A DNA stretch of 64,000 nucleotides. It comes from Clostridiales bacterium. GTDB taxonomy: Bacteria; Bacillota; Clostridia; UBA1381. Numbering within the stretch: the stretch's first letter is position 1; the number at the start of each line of letters is the position of its first letter. Shown piece after piece: positions 52,096 through 60,670 of this stretch. The notes beneath the pieces were generated by a model that was not told where the DNA came from, did no database searches, and saw nothing but the letters and a program-made list of their open reading frames with translations. A program made the translations under genes and the position numbers. The DNA is taken from contig JAQXTR010000011.1 in the NCBI GenBank assembly GCA_029219585.1, positions 1 to 64,000 of the forward strand, read 5' to 3'.

Positions 52096-52136
52096 AAAGC
52101 GTAGCCGTATTTAACTGCGGTTACGCTTTCGTTTTA
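52096..52136 (+). terminator. Intrinsic terminator after bioA
   Basis: AAAGCGTAGCCG pairs (one mismatch) with CGGTTACGCTTT, followed by CGTTTT. Confidence 0.8.
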
Positions 52137-52214
52137 AAAATCAAATTCTTTTATAAGTTCGATATATTTTTTCAGCATTTGTGTATTTAAAATAAAATTT
52201 TTTTCGATTTCCTC

Positions 52215-52243
52215 TTTTCAATTCCGATAAAATGTGTTATACT
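52215..52243 (+). promoter_or_regulatory. Promoter of the membrane-anchored deacetylase
   Basis: A weak -35 TTTTCA (52215-52220), 17 bases, and -10 TATACT (52238-52243). Confidence 0.55.
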
Positions 52244-52268
52244 ATTCTTACATATTAATATATAAAGG

Positions 52269-53381
52269 GTGATAACAATAAAAGATGAAAACATAATGGG
52301 CGCTCCCGATGATCTCATGTTTGATGAAGAGGATGATTTTGACTGCTCCTTTATGGAGAATGATTATGCTGAAAAATTTTATGTAAATGACACTCCTATT
52401 CCGGATGAGATGCCCGATGTGGCAGAAGACGCGCCTGAAGAAAATCCTTATGATGCAAAAAAGCGTGAAATAAGATATGCTAAGCCCTCTGTGAAGAAAC
52501 GTGCAGCGGAGAGAGGACTTAGGATAAGCAGCCTGCATACGGTTGTTGCAATCATTGCGGCGGCTGCTGTGGTGTGTATCGCAGCGATATGTATAGTGCT
52601 GCAGTCAGAACGGGGCAGCGCGCCTGAGCCTGCAACGGAAACGGCTGAGGAGCCGACTGTGCAGACCGTGGATACAGCAGCAGCTGCAGCTATTCCGGCG
52701 CCTGAGCAGATGCAGGATATAATTGACATAATAGCGGCATCAAGACTGAACGGTATGTCAAAACGCTGTTACCTGACCTTTGATGACGGTCCGTCATCCG
52801 TTGTAACAGGTGAAATTCTGGATATATTGGCAAAATATAACGCAAAGGCAACATTTTTTGAGGTGGGCAAATATATTGAGCAGTATCCCGAGGTTACAAA
52901 AAGGGTATATGATGAAGGGCATCTTGTTGCAAATCATTCCTTCAGCCACGACTATAAGAATCTTTATGAGAATGCTGAAAATTTTGTAGGTGAGGTTAAT
53001 GCGTGTCAGGCAGCGATTGAGAAAGCCACAGGCGCACCGACTGCGTTCAGGCTTATACGATTCCCAGGCGGCAGCTATAATGCCGGAGACCATGCTGCCG
53101 AAAAACAGATGTACAAGGAAAATCTGAAGCAGATGGGATATTATTTCTGTGACTGGAACTGTATCAACGGTGATGCAGAAAGTGCTTCCCCGACACGGAC
53201 AGAGCTTGTTCAGACATTCCTTAACACATCTGCACAGTTTATTCCGGAGGGGAAAAATATTGTTGTACTGATGCATGATGCCGATTCAAAACGGGCAACG
53301 GTCGAGGCTCTGGAGCTGATTATTCAGTATATGAGCGAGCAGGGCTATACATTCCACAGATTAGACGACATTACACTGTAA
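52269..53381 (+). CDS. Membrane-anchored polysaccharide (peptidoglycan) deacetylase
   Basis: About 370 residues: an acidic cytoplasmic N-terminus (about 1-80), one membrane helix (about 90-110), an Ala/Glu/Thr linker, and a C-terminal NodB domain. Its motifs are complete: TFDDGPSS, NHSFSHDYKNL, RFPGGSYN and VLMHD. It likely removes acetyl groups from wall N-acetylglucosamine and affects lysozyme sensitivity. The start is unclear. GTG 52269 is the longest frame, ATG 52296 has a weak site, and AGGGTGAT is best spaced for an ATA at 52278. It ends in a hairpin shared with the convergent DUF2161 gene. Confidence 0.85.
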   Translation: MITIKDENIMGAPDDLMFDEEDDFDCSFMENDYAEKFYVNDTPIPDEMPDVAEDAPEENPYDAKKREIRYAKPSVKKRAAERGLRISSLHTVVAIIAAAAVVCIAAICIVLQSERGSAPEPATETAEEPTVQTVDTAAAAAIPAPEQMQDIIDIIAASRLNGMSKRCYLTFDDGPSSVVTGEILDILAKYNAKATFFEVGKYIEQYPEVTKRVYDEGHLVANHSFSHDYKNLYENAENFVGEVNACQAAIEKATGAPTAFRLIRFPGGSYNAGDHAAEKQMYKENLKQMGYYFCDWNCINGDAESASPTRTELVQTFLNTSAQFIPEGKNIVVLMHDADSKRATVEALELIIQYMSEQGYTFHRLDDITL

Positions 53382-53384
53382 AAC

Positions 53385-53413
53385 ATAAGGAGAATCTTAA
53401 CGATTCTCCTTAT
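53385..53413. terminator. Bidirectional hairpin between deacetylase and DUF2161 gene
   Basis: A 12-bp perfect stem (ATAAGGAGAATC with GATTCTCCTTAT) around a 5-base loop. It overlaps the last four codons of the minus-strand DUF2161 gene, so one palindrome serves both genes. Confidence 0.65.
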
Positions 53414-54095
53414 TTGCTTTTTCGGTATAATATGCATATAGCTCAGGATAGTCCTTCATTTCCGAAGCGCCCTTTTCTGTAAGAGTGTATATGCCCTTTT
53501 CAACTCTTTCAAACCAGCCGTAATAATTGCGGTACAGAAGCCCGCCGCAATCATCTCCGGTAAAGACCTTCAGCTGCTTTGGCGAAAGTTTGCCGTGTTT
53601 TTGAAGCAGACAGCCGACACGTATGTTTTTTTCGCGGAATGCGGTTGTAATTTTTGTTCCCGTTACCCCGCCTTCGTTTTTATCAATACACCGTCCGCTT
53701 ATCTCCTTTTCTATGCTCCGCCGCTGCTTTACCCGCACACGGACAGGTCTGAATTCCTCGGGAGTCTGGATGATTTCGGCAAAAGAATGCTCACCGCGCA
53801 GGGTAACAAAGATAAGCCCGATCTCAAGCTTTTTAATGACATATAAAGTATCACGGAAGGTTTTCGGAGAATAACGCTTCGGACGGGGTACCGCTACATA
53901 TACCACCGCACCCGTTTTCTGGCGTTCCAATGCCTGTGCAAGCAATGCCACGGAAAGATTTTTTTTAAGCTCAATGATTATCAGCTCATCATTTTTTGAT
54001 GCCGTGACATCACAGTCCATAACCTCAGCGTTCACCCTATATCCCATGCTGTCAAAAAGCCTTCTGACAGGCTCGAAAAGCTCGCTTTCTCTCAT
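53397..54095 (-). CDS. DUF2161 protein, PD-(D/E)XK nuclease-like
   Basis: A 232-residue protein starting at 54095 (MRESELFEPVRRLFDSMGY); a longer frame would cover the coupled small ORF. DUF2161 features are EVMDCDVTASKNDELIIIELKKNLSVALLAQALERQ, where the acidic residue plus ELK resembles the PD-(D/E)XK nuclease core. VYVAVPRPKRYS follows, with a winged-helix-like C-terminus (LQKHGKLSPKQLKVFTG...GWFERVEKGIYTLTEKG). Nuclease activity is only a fold-based prediction. It is the last gene of a three-gene minus-strand unit. Confidence 0.82.
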   Translation of the reverse strand: MRESELFEPVRRLFDSMGYRVNAEVMDCDVTASKNDELIIIELKKNLSVALLAQALERQKTGAVVYVAVPRPKRYSPKTFRDTLYVIKKLEIGLIFVTLRGEHSFAEIIQTPEEFRPVRVRVKQRRSIEKEISGRCIDKNEGGVTGTKITTAFREKNIRVGCLLQKHGKLSPKQLKVFTGDDCGGLLYRNYYGWFERVEKGIYTLTEKGASEMKDYPELYAYYTEKANKENR

Positions 54096-54096
54096 A

Positions 54097-54222
54097 TCAG
54101 ATATTAACCGAAGCACCCGGTTCAATTTTATACATTTTCCCGTCAACGGAAAGCCACACCGGTATGGCGTTCGGGTTGTATACCATATCCTCGGGAAAGC
54201 AGGTGTAAATTGCTTGCTTCAT
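54097..54222 (-). CDS. 41-residue ORF coupled to metallophosphoesterase and DUF2161
   Basis: Read on the minus strand: ATG at 54222, stop TGA at 54097-54099, 41 codons. It begins MKQAIYTCFPEDMVYNPN and ends EPGASVNI. AAGGAG lies seven bases upstream. Its ATG overlaps the metallophosphoesterase stop (ATGA), and its stop is one base from the DUF2161 ATG. It looks like a real coupled gene missed by length cut-offs. It has no membrane segment, and its family is unknown. Confidence 0.7.
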   Translation of the reverse strand: MKQAIYTCFPEDMVYNPNAIPVWLSVDGKMYKIEPGASVNI

Positions 54223-55067
54223 TTCTTCTTCTCCTTATGCTTTAATATTATTACCGTCAGCTCAGGGCGGTTAAAAAGTCTTGGTATTATCATTGGGTTG
54301 CCTATTCCTCTGTTTACAATCATGTCCATACTGAGGTATTTATAATGTCCGCCGAAATATTTGGGAAACAGCATGGGTGAGCCGCTGCCCCAGCTGGACT
54401 TCGGTGAGCACACTCCGCGGCCGTTGGGCAGACGTATCTGTCCGCCGTGCAGGTGACCGGCAAGGACGAGGTCGAAGCCGTGGTTTTTAAGCAGATCCAT
54501 ATGATTGGCTCTATGGAAAAGAACAATATGATAAGCTTCGGTTTCGGGAAGATTGTCTATGGACGAATGTACATTCTGTTCTATAGTTTTTCCGTCCTCA
54601 GAAAACGGATCTTCAATTCCGCTCAGCATAATTTCGGCATCGTTTCTGCGAAGCGGAACACTTTCATCATGCAGAGTTACAGCACCGGTGCCGTCAAGCG
54701 CGGCCTGAAATTTTGCGTAATCGGCGCGGCGCAGATCATGGTTTCCGGTAACTGCATAGACAGGCGCAATACTCATGAGCCGTTCGCAGAGCAGTACACC
54801 CGGTTCATATGAACCTTTGTCATGAACAAGATCGCCTGTTGATACGATAATATCGGGATTCTCACCTCTGATTTCCTCAATGATGCCCGGTACTGCAGAG
54901 GCATGAAAATCCGATACCTGTACAATGCGGAAACCGTCAAAGTCTGCCGGTATTTTTTCGGATTCTATAATATAGTGCGTGGTTTCGAGACGGTCGTCAA
55001 GACCTCTTATTGCAAACATGGCAGCGCCGGTTATGGCAGCTCCCTTCAATAACTTGGAATATTTCAT
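54219..55067 (-). CDS. Membrane-anchored metallophosphoesterase
   Basis: A 282-residue protein starting at 55067 (GGAGGT six bases upstream). An N-terminal anchor (about 5-22, LLKGAAITGAAMFAI) precedes a calcineurin-like domain. Metal motifs are QVSDFHAS (Asp, His), STGDLVHD, AVTGNHDLR, and near the end LAGHLHGGQIRLP. This matches YkuE/LpxH-like phosphoesterases with a Tat-like or hydrophobic N-terminus. The substrate is unknown. It leads a minus-strand unit with a 41-residue ORF and DUF2161. Confidence 0.92.
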   Translation of the reverse strand: MKYSKLLKGAAITGAAMFAIRGLDDRLETTHYIIESEKIPADFDGFRIVQVSDFHASAVPGIIEEIRGENPDIIVSTGDLVHDKGSYEPGVLLCERLMSIAPVYAVTGNHDLRRADYAKFQAALDGTGAVTLHDESVPLRRNDAEIMLSGIEDPFSEDGKTIEQNVHSSIDNLPETEAYHIVLFHRANHMDLLKNHGFDLVLAGHLHGGQIRLPNGRGVCSPKSSWGSGSPMLFPKYFGGHYKYLSMDMIVNRGIGNPMIIPRLFNRPELTVIILKHKEKKK

Positions 55068-55094
55068 ATATAACCTCCGTCCAATATTAATGTT

Positions 55095-55123
55095 ATTATA
55101 CCACAAAAGGGGAGATATTACAA
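55095..55123 (-). promoter_or_regulatory. Promoter of the metallophosphoesterase unit
   Basis: On the minus strand TTGTAA (55118-55123), 17-base spacer, TATAAT (55095-55100). Confidence 0.8.
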
Positions 55124-55183
55124 TCGGATTTCGGAAAATATTTTGAGCAAAAAACGATATTATGTGCGGTTTTCGGTTTGCTC

Positions 55184-55981
55184 CTATCTTTTTCTTATAA
55201 ATGCTGCTGCAATAAGGACTATTGTTCCGATTAAAACTATTGTTCCGCCGGGACGCATATCAAAGTAATATGACGCGAAAAGTCCGGCAATTGTAAAGCC
55301 CTCGGCAAATATAATTGACCAGACAAGCGTCTGCTTGTAGCTTTTCGAAACAAGCATTGCCGCCGCTGTCGGAATTACGAGCATTGATGAAATCATTAGT
55401 GCTCCGACAATACGTGAGGCGACCGAAACAGTTACGGCAGTCAGTAGCATCAGGACAAAGTTTATTGCCTTGACCGGTATTCCGCAAAGTCCCGCAGCCT
55501 CCTCGTCAAAGGTAATCGCGAATATTTCCTTGTACAGAAGCATGGTTACAATAACGACCAGAGATGAGAGAACCAGAGTCATTATCAGATCGAAATCCGA
55601 CACCGCAACAACAGAGCCGAACATAAAGCTGTTGATGCTTGCCGAACCGTTTTCAATGAAACCGGAAAGGACGGCTGTAAGGCCTATTCCGGCTGACATT
55701 ATGACAACGGTTGCAATTTCGGAATATGTACCGAATTTTTTACGCAGTCCTTCAATACTGAGCACTGCCGCTATTGAAAACAGAACTGCGCCTATCACAG
55801 GGTTTATACCGATAAGAAGTCCGAAAGCGATACCGCCCAGAGCCGAATGCGATGCAGCGTCTCCTATGGCTGAAAAACGCTTGAGAACAATTGGCAGACC
55901 GATACAGGGTGCGCTTACGGCTATCATTACGGCAGCAAGGAATGCCCGTATCATAAAGCTGTGTGAAAATATATTATCCAT
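55184..55981 (-). CDS. znuB: Zinc/manganese-type ABC transporter permease
   Basis: A 265-residue membrane protein with about eight hydrophobic segments, of the ZnuB/ABC-3 family. The start is taken at 55981 (GAGGGTG upstream). Signature stretches: PCIGLPIVLKRFSAIGDAASHSALGGIAFG and GLCGIPVKAINFVLMLLTAVTVSVASRIVGALMISSMLVIPTAAA. It overlaps znuC by eight bases. The metal (Zn or Mn) is not fixed by sequence alone. Confidence 0.93.
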   Translation of the reverse strand: MDNIFSHSFMIRAFLAAVMIAVSAPCIGLPIVLKRFSAIGDAASHSALGGIAFGLLIGINPVIGAVLFSIAAVLSIEGLRKKFGTYSEIATVVIMSAGIGLTAVLSGFIENGSASINSFMFGSVVAVSDFDLIMTLVLSSLVVIVTMLLYKEIFAITFDEEAAGLCGIPVKAINFVLMLLTAVTVSVASRIVGALMISSMLVIPTAAAMLVSKSYKQTLVWSIIFAEGFTIAGLFASYYFDMRPGGTIVLIGTIVLIAAAFIRKR

Positions 55982-56708
55982 GATGATGCACCCTCTTTCC
56001 CGCAAGTATATCCGAAATTCTCTCAAGCGATAAATCAGCAGTGCTGACAAATTCCTCATATCCGTGCTCACAGAAAATGAGCAGCTTGTTTGCGGCGCGC
56101 AGAAGAGTCGGTGTGTCGTGGTTTGTCATTATAATGGTCATACCGTCTTTGTTGAGCTTTTCAATAATTTCCATAATCTCACGGACTGATGCGGCATCGA
56201 TTCCGACCGTGGGTTCGTCCATAAGCAGAAGCTCCGGCTTTGAAACGAGAGCGCGCGCTATAAATACCCTTTGCTGCTGTCCGCCCGAAAGCGAACCGAT
56301 AAGCTTGTTCTTATATTCTGTCATTCCTACAAGCCCCAGGGCATCATCCACTTTTTTTTCATCATCTTTTGTATAACGACTGAAAAGTCCTTTTAACGGC
56401 AAGAGATTTGCGCGTACAACCTCATGTACCGTTGCGGGGAAGTCTGAGTTAAAGGAATTCGCCTTCTGCGACACATAGCCGACGCGGCTGCGTACCTTAG
56501 ACAGCTCTGTGCCAAACAATGTAATCCGGCCGCTGTCCTGCTTTAAAAGCCCCAGTATAAGCTTAATAAGCGTTGACTTGCCCGCGCCGTTTGCTCCTAT
56601 AATGCCGAGGAAATCACCCTTGTGCAGCGTGAAGCTTACGTTCTTTAAAACCGCCTGATCCGGATATTCAAAGGTCAGATTCTCAACCTTTATTATTTCT
56701 TTGTTCAT
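55974..56708 (-). CDS. znuC: Zinc/manganese-type ABC transporter ATP-binding protein
   Basis: A 244-residue ABC ATPase: Walker A GANGAGKST (about 37-45), Q-loop VSQKANSF, signature LSGGQQQRVFIARAL, Walker B LLLMDEPTVGID and the H-loop TNHD. It ends in a His-containing tail (VHHHG) that might touch metal but is short. It lies 14 bases after znuA and overlaps znuB. The set is a complete ABC importer. Confidence 0.95.
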   Translation of the reverse strand: MNKEIIKVENLTFEYPDQAVLKNVSFTLHKGDFLGIIGANGAGKSTLIKLILGLLKQDSGRITLFGTELSKVRSRVGYVSQKANSFNSDFPATVHEVVRANLLPLKGLFSRYTKDDEKKVDDALGLVGMTEYKNKLIGSLSGGQQQRVFIARALVSKPELLLMDEPTVGIDAASVREIMEIIEKLNKDGMTIIMTNHDTPTLLRAANKLLIFCEHGYEEFVSTADLSLERISDILAGKRVHHHG

Positions 56709-56721
56709 AGACTGCTACCTC

Positions 56722-57582
56722 TTATTCCAGAGCTTTTTTCAGAGCTTCAAGATTGCTGTACATTACGGTGAAGTAGTCTTCATCGTTGAGATTGCCCTCA
56801 AACGGATCAAGGGTGAGAAGCTCACAGCCGGTATCGGCGGCAATTGTTGCAACAACAGTGCTTGTGCCGAGAGGCTCGGTAAAAATACAGCGAATATTGT
56901 TATCCGCTATATAGCTTTCAATAGCGGCTATTCTTTTTGGTGTAGGATCTTCTTCGTTATCCTTGCCGTTTATGGGGTACTGTGTAAGAGAGAAGGCATC
57001 GCACAGGCTCTGATATGCGTCATGGGAAACGACAATGCTGTCAGAGGAAACCCCTTTTAATGCTTCTGTAAAATCCCTGATAAGCATATCCGTTTTGTCG
57101 AGCGCGGTATTAAGTCTGTCACGGTAATAATCTATGTTGTCGGGATCTGCATTGATGCAGGCATTTGCAATATTTTTCATTTCCATGGCTGCATTTGAAG
57201 GATTAAGCCACAGATGTGGATCGCCTTCAGGCTTTTTTTCAATGTCCGATGCCTCAACAACAATAACATCAGTCCCATCAAGCATTGAAATGACAGAATC
57301 CGTCCATGACTCCATTCCCATTCCGTTATAAATAAATACGTCCGCCTTTGTAAGCCGTGCCATATCCTGCGCCGTAGGCTCAAAATCGTGCGGCTCTGAG
57401 CCGGGAGGACACATATTGTATATATCCGCCTTGTCACCGCAAATCTCACGCGCAAAGTCGTACATTGCATAGAATGATGTATATACCTGCAGCTTATCTT
57501 TTTTTGTATTGGGTTCAGTGCCGCAGGCAGCAAGCGTCAGAGACATTGCCGCAGCGGTGAACAGTGATAATATTTTTTTCAT
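56722..57582 (-). CDS. znuA: Metal ABC transporter substrate-binding lipoprotein
   Basis: A 286-residue lipoprotein: signal sequence ending LAAC (lipobox Cys about residue 20), then the cluster A-I fold. Metal ligands of ZnuA-like proteins are visible: PHDFEPT (first His), DPHLWLNP (second His), SHDAYQSL (third His) and near the end DPFEGN (Asp). The usual His/Glu-rich loop of high-capacity zinc ZnuA is missing. It sits 11 bases after polA on the same strand, with AAGGAG. Confidence 0.92.
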   Translation of the reverse strand: MKKILSLFTAAAMSLTLAACGTEPNTKKDKLQVYTSFYAMYDFAREICGDKADIYNMCPPGSEPHDFEPTAQDMARLTKADVFIYNGMGMESWTDSVISMLDGTDVIVVEASDIEKKPEGDPHLWLNPSNAAMEMKNIANACINADPDNIDYYRDRLNTALDKTDMLIRDFTEALKGVSSDSIVVSHDAYQSLCDAFSLTQYPINGKDNEEDPTPKRIAAIESYIADNNIRCIFTEPLGTSTVVATIAADTGCELLTLDPFEGNLNDEDYFTVMYSNLEALKKALE

Positions 57583-57593
57583 ATATAATCTCC

Positions 57594-60230
57594 TTATTTT
57601 GCATCATACCAGCTCTTGCCTGATCCCGCTTCAGCAATTAGCGGCACGTCAAGTTTTACAGTGTTTTCCATTTCATATGCAAGAAGCTCCTTTACTGTTT
57701 CAACCTCATCAAGAGGAGTTTCAATAATAAGCTCATCATGCACCTGCAGTATAAGTCTTGCCTTTAAGCCCTCCGCTTCAAGTCTGTTATAAACCCTTAC
57801 CATAGCAAGCTTTATAATATCTGCCGCGCTGCCCTGTACAGGCGTGTTCATGGCTGCGCGCTCTCCGAAGCTGCGGAGGTTGACATTGGATGAATTAAGC
57901 TCAGGAATATAGCGTACACGATTCATCATTGTTTTTACATAACCGGTATCATGAGCATTCTTTTTTGTTTTTTCCATAAATTCATAAACACCGCGGTACT
58001 TTGTGAAATAGTCATCCATATATTTCTTTGCCTGCTTAAAGGTAATCCCCAGATCCTGAGACAGCGAGTATTCGCCCATGCCATAGATGATTCCGAAATT
58101 GATTGCCTTTGCAGAGGAGCGCTGCTCTTTTGTGAGCTGTTCAATCGGTATTCCGAGAATCTGAGAGGCGGTAACAGCATGAATGTCCATACCTCTCTTA
58201 AAGGCATTTATCATATTCTCATCCTGTGAGAGGTGGGCGAGAATACGCAGTTCAATCTGGGAGTAGTCCGCGTCCACTAAAACACAGCCTTCCTTTGCGG
58301 CAAACATTTTTCGTATTTCCCGTCCGAGAGCAGTGCGGGTGGGAATGTTCTGCATATTAGGCTCTGATGAGCTTAAGCGCCCGGTGACTGTCCCGGTCTG
58401 ATGAAATGCAGAGTGTATCCTGCCGGTTTTCGGATCGGCAAGCTTTACAAGACTGTCGCAGTAGGTGGATTTGAGCTTTTGGTAGGTTCTGTATTCGAGA
58501 ACGTCGGCAACGACAGGCACGTCACTGAGCTTTTCGAGTATATCAGCCTTGGTAGACCAACCGCTTTTTGTCTTTTTACCGTGGGGAAGCCCCAGTTTTT
58601 CAAAGAGTATCACGCCCAGCTGCTTGGGGGAGTTTATGTTAAAGCTCTCACCGGAAGCGTCATATATTCGTTTTTCAAGATCCGCAATTTTTACCGAAAG
58701 CATATCACCGAAGTCCTTAAGAGCCTTTGTGTCAAGAGTAATTCCGAGCAGCTGCATTGATGCGAGAACCTTGATAAGCGGCATTTCAACCTCATAGAAC
58801 AGCATATGCTGACCGTTGTCCTCTATCAGCCTTTCAAGCTTTTTCTGCAGCGCGTATATGATAAGAGCATATCTTCCGGGAACGTCAGAGGGCTTTTCAT
58901 CGTCAAAGAGGGAAAGCTGCGCGTTTTCTCCGGAGTCAACATATACGCCCAGATACTGCGCGGCAAGAGAGTCTATGTCAAGCGCTTTTGACGGATCACA
59001 CAGATATGCCGCAATTGCGCAGTCAAAGGCGCAGCCGTTAAGCTCTGCTTTTCCGTCAAGAGCGATAAGGACATCCTTAACAGCGCATACATATTTTATT
59101 ATGCCTTTATCGGACAATATGGGAGCGAGAGCCTCAATAAGCGCATCACCTGTAAGCTCCGGAGCGGAGCAAAAGGCTTTTTCGGCATTTGCCGCAGCTG
59201 CGGATACTATAATTCCGTTCCTCAATTCAAAATACAGAGCAATTGTGCTGCCGAGCGCCGCCGCAGCCGCAGTAAGCTCACCGCCGTTTGTAAAGTATGC
59301 GACTGTTTTGCCGTTGAAGAAATCCGCATCCGCCGACGCTCCCTCAGGAGGAGTAAGGTTCATTTTCTTTATAACGCTTTTTAATCCGAGACGATTAAGA
59401 TTTGTGTAAAGCTCGGGCTTGTAATCCGGAGCTTCACAGCTGTATGTCCCGCTGCTGAAATCAATTTCTATCGGAACATTTACATTGATTTTTGCAAGCT
59501 GCTTGCTAAGATAAGCGTTGTCCTTGTCGGCAAGCAGTTTTTCCTTTATTTTTGCCGAAACATTTGCTTCATCTATATGCTCATACATATTTTCGATTGT
59601 TGAAAACTGCGCAATCAGCTTTGAAGCGGTCTTTTCGCCGATTCCCGCAACGCCGGGTATATTGTCGGACGTGTCGCCCATAAGCGCCTTCATGTCAACA
59701 AACTCTGAGGGGGTAACGCCGTATTTTGCCTTTACCGCCGCTTCGTCATAAAGGTCGGTTACGCTCTGACCCATTTTTGTTGACGCAAGCACTACCGTTG
59801 TGCCGTTGTCTGCAAGCTGGAGATCGTCGCGGTCACCTGTGGCGATATAGCATTCAATACCCTTTTCACCGCACACGCGGGAAACCGTGCCTATAATATC
59901 GTCTGCCTCGTAGCCTTCAAGCTCAAGAAGGGGTATATTCATATCGGAAAGAATCCCCTTCATCACCGGCATCTGCGCTGCCAGTTCGTCGGGCATGCGA
60001 TGGCGGGTAGCTTTGTAGCCGTCGTACATTTTATGACGGAAGGTGGGTGCCTTAAGATCAAATGTGGCAAGAATATACTGCGGCTTATAATCGTTTATAA
60101 GCTTCATAAGAATATTTAGAAAGCCGTACACCGCGTTGGTGGGTGTTCCGTCGGGCGCAGAAAGCGCGCGTATCCCGTAGAAGGCTCTGTTTATTATACT
60201 GTTGGAATCAAGAATTAGTAATCTTTCCAT
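57594..60230 (-). CDS. polA: DNA polymerase I
   Basis: An 878-residue family A polymerase with a 5'-3' flap nuclease domain (ILDSNSIINRAFYGI, FDLKAPTFRHKMYDGYKATR, EGYEADDIIGTV, ATGDRDDLQL). A degenerate proofreading-like middle domain follows (the metal DxE is replaced near LYFELRNG), so 3'-5' exonuclease activity is unlikely. The polymerase domain has DADYSQIELRILAHLS (motif A), RSSAKAINFGIIYGMG (O helix) and LQVHDELIIE (motif C). It is like B. subtilis PolA in lacking proofreading residues. ATG 60230 is preferred over a TTG two codons earlier for its CAGGAG spacing. The stop lies 11 bases before znuA. Confidence 0.96.
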   Translation of the reverse strand: MERLLILDSNSIINRAFYGIRALSAPDGTPTNAVYGFLNILMKLINDYKPQYILATFDLKAPTFRHKMYDGYKATRHRMPDELAAQMPVMKGILSDMNIPLLELEGYEADDIIGTVSRVCGEKGIECYIATGDRDDLQLADNGTTVVLASTKMGQSVTDLYDEAAVKAKYGVTPSEFVDMKALMGDTSDNIPGVAGIGEKTASKLIAQFSTIENMYEHIDEANVSAKIKEKLLADKDNAYLSKQLAKINVNVPIEIDFSSGTYSCEAPDYKPELYTNLNRLGLKSVIKKMNLTPPEGASADADFFNGKTVAYFTNGGELTAAAAALGSTIALYFELRNGIIVSAAAANAEKAFCSAPELTGDALIEALAPILSDKGIIKYVCAVKDVLIALDGKAELNGCAFDCAIAAYLCDPSKALDIDSLAAQYLGVYVDSGENAQLSLFDDEKPSDVPGRYALIIYALQKKLERLIEDNGQHMLFYEVEMPLIKVLASMQLLGITLDTKALKDFGDMLSVKIADLEKRIYDASGESFNINSPKQLGVILFEKLGLPHGKKTKSGWSTKADILEKLSDVPVVADVLEYRTYQKLKSTYCDSLVKLADPKTGRIHSAFHQTGTVTGRLSSSEPNMQNIPTRTALGREIRKMFAAKEGCVLVDADYSQIELRILAHLSQDENMINAFKRGMDIHAVTASQILGIPIEQLTKEQRSSAKAINFGIIYGMGEYSLSQDLGITFKQAKKYMDDYFTKYRGVYEFMEKTKKNAHDTGYVKTMMNRVRYIPELNSSNVNLRSFGERAAMNTPVQGSAADIIKLAMVRVYNRLEAEGLKARLILQVHDELIIETPLDEVETVKELLAYEMENTVKLDVPLIAEAGSGKSWYDAK

Positions 60231-60261
60231 GCTCAAGCTCCTGTTAATACAATTTTATATT

Positions 60262-60290
60262 ATTCTATATCAGTTCGGGGTATTTGTCAA
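60262..60290 (-). promoter_or_regulatory. Promoter of polA (and perhaps znuACB)
   Basis: On the minus strand TTGACA (60285-60290), 17-base spacer, TAGAAT (60262-60267). Confidence 0.75.
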
Positions 60291-60312
60291 GTGCATAAAT
60301 GAATAAAGATAT

Positions 60313-60651
60313 ATGCGTTTCAGTTATTGTTTATTTACGTATATATTTGTTTGCATAATGTATATAGAAAAGAAGGAATGTATATACTTAAAATTTTTCG
60401 GTATTCAATGTCCGGGCTGCGGAATGACTCGTGCATGGATTAATGTTTTTAATAAAAATATTACCGGAGCATTTCTGTGTAATCCTATGTTCGGTTCTGT
60501 ACCGATTTTATATGTGTTCTTTCTGGCAAACGGACACATTTTCAGAAACAAATGGATTAATTACGGGATATTGGCTTTTATATTCAGCGGTTTTTTGCTG
60601 ATCTTTTTGTTTCGTAATTTTAATTTTGTAAATAACCCTATAATGGGTTAA
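60313..60651 (+). CDS. DUF2752 membrane protein
   Basis: A 112-residue protein with an N-terminal hydrophobic segment, the DUF2752 motif GIQCPGCGMTRAW (about residues 30-42), and two further hydrophobic helices (about 60-75 and 85-100). DUF2752 proteins are small membrane proteins common in gut bacteria. The CPGCG motif might bind a metal. Function is unknown. It lies 19 bases before a DUF4234-like gene on the same strand and is divergent from polA. The exact start is uncertain. Confidence 0.8.
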   Translation: MRFSYCLFTYIFVCIMYIEKKECIYLKFFGIQCPGCGMTRAWINVFNKNITGAFLCNPMFGSVPILYVFFLANGHIFRNKWINYGILAFIFSGFLLIFLFRNFNFVNNPIMG

Positions 60652-60670
60652 AATTGGGGAGGAAAATAAA

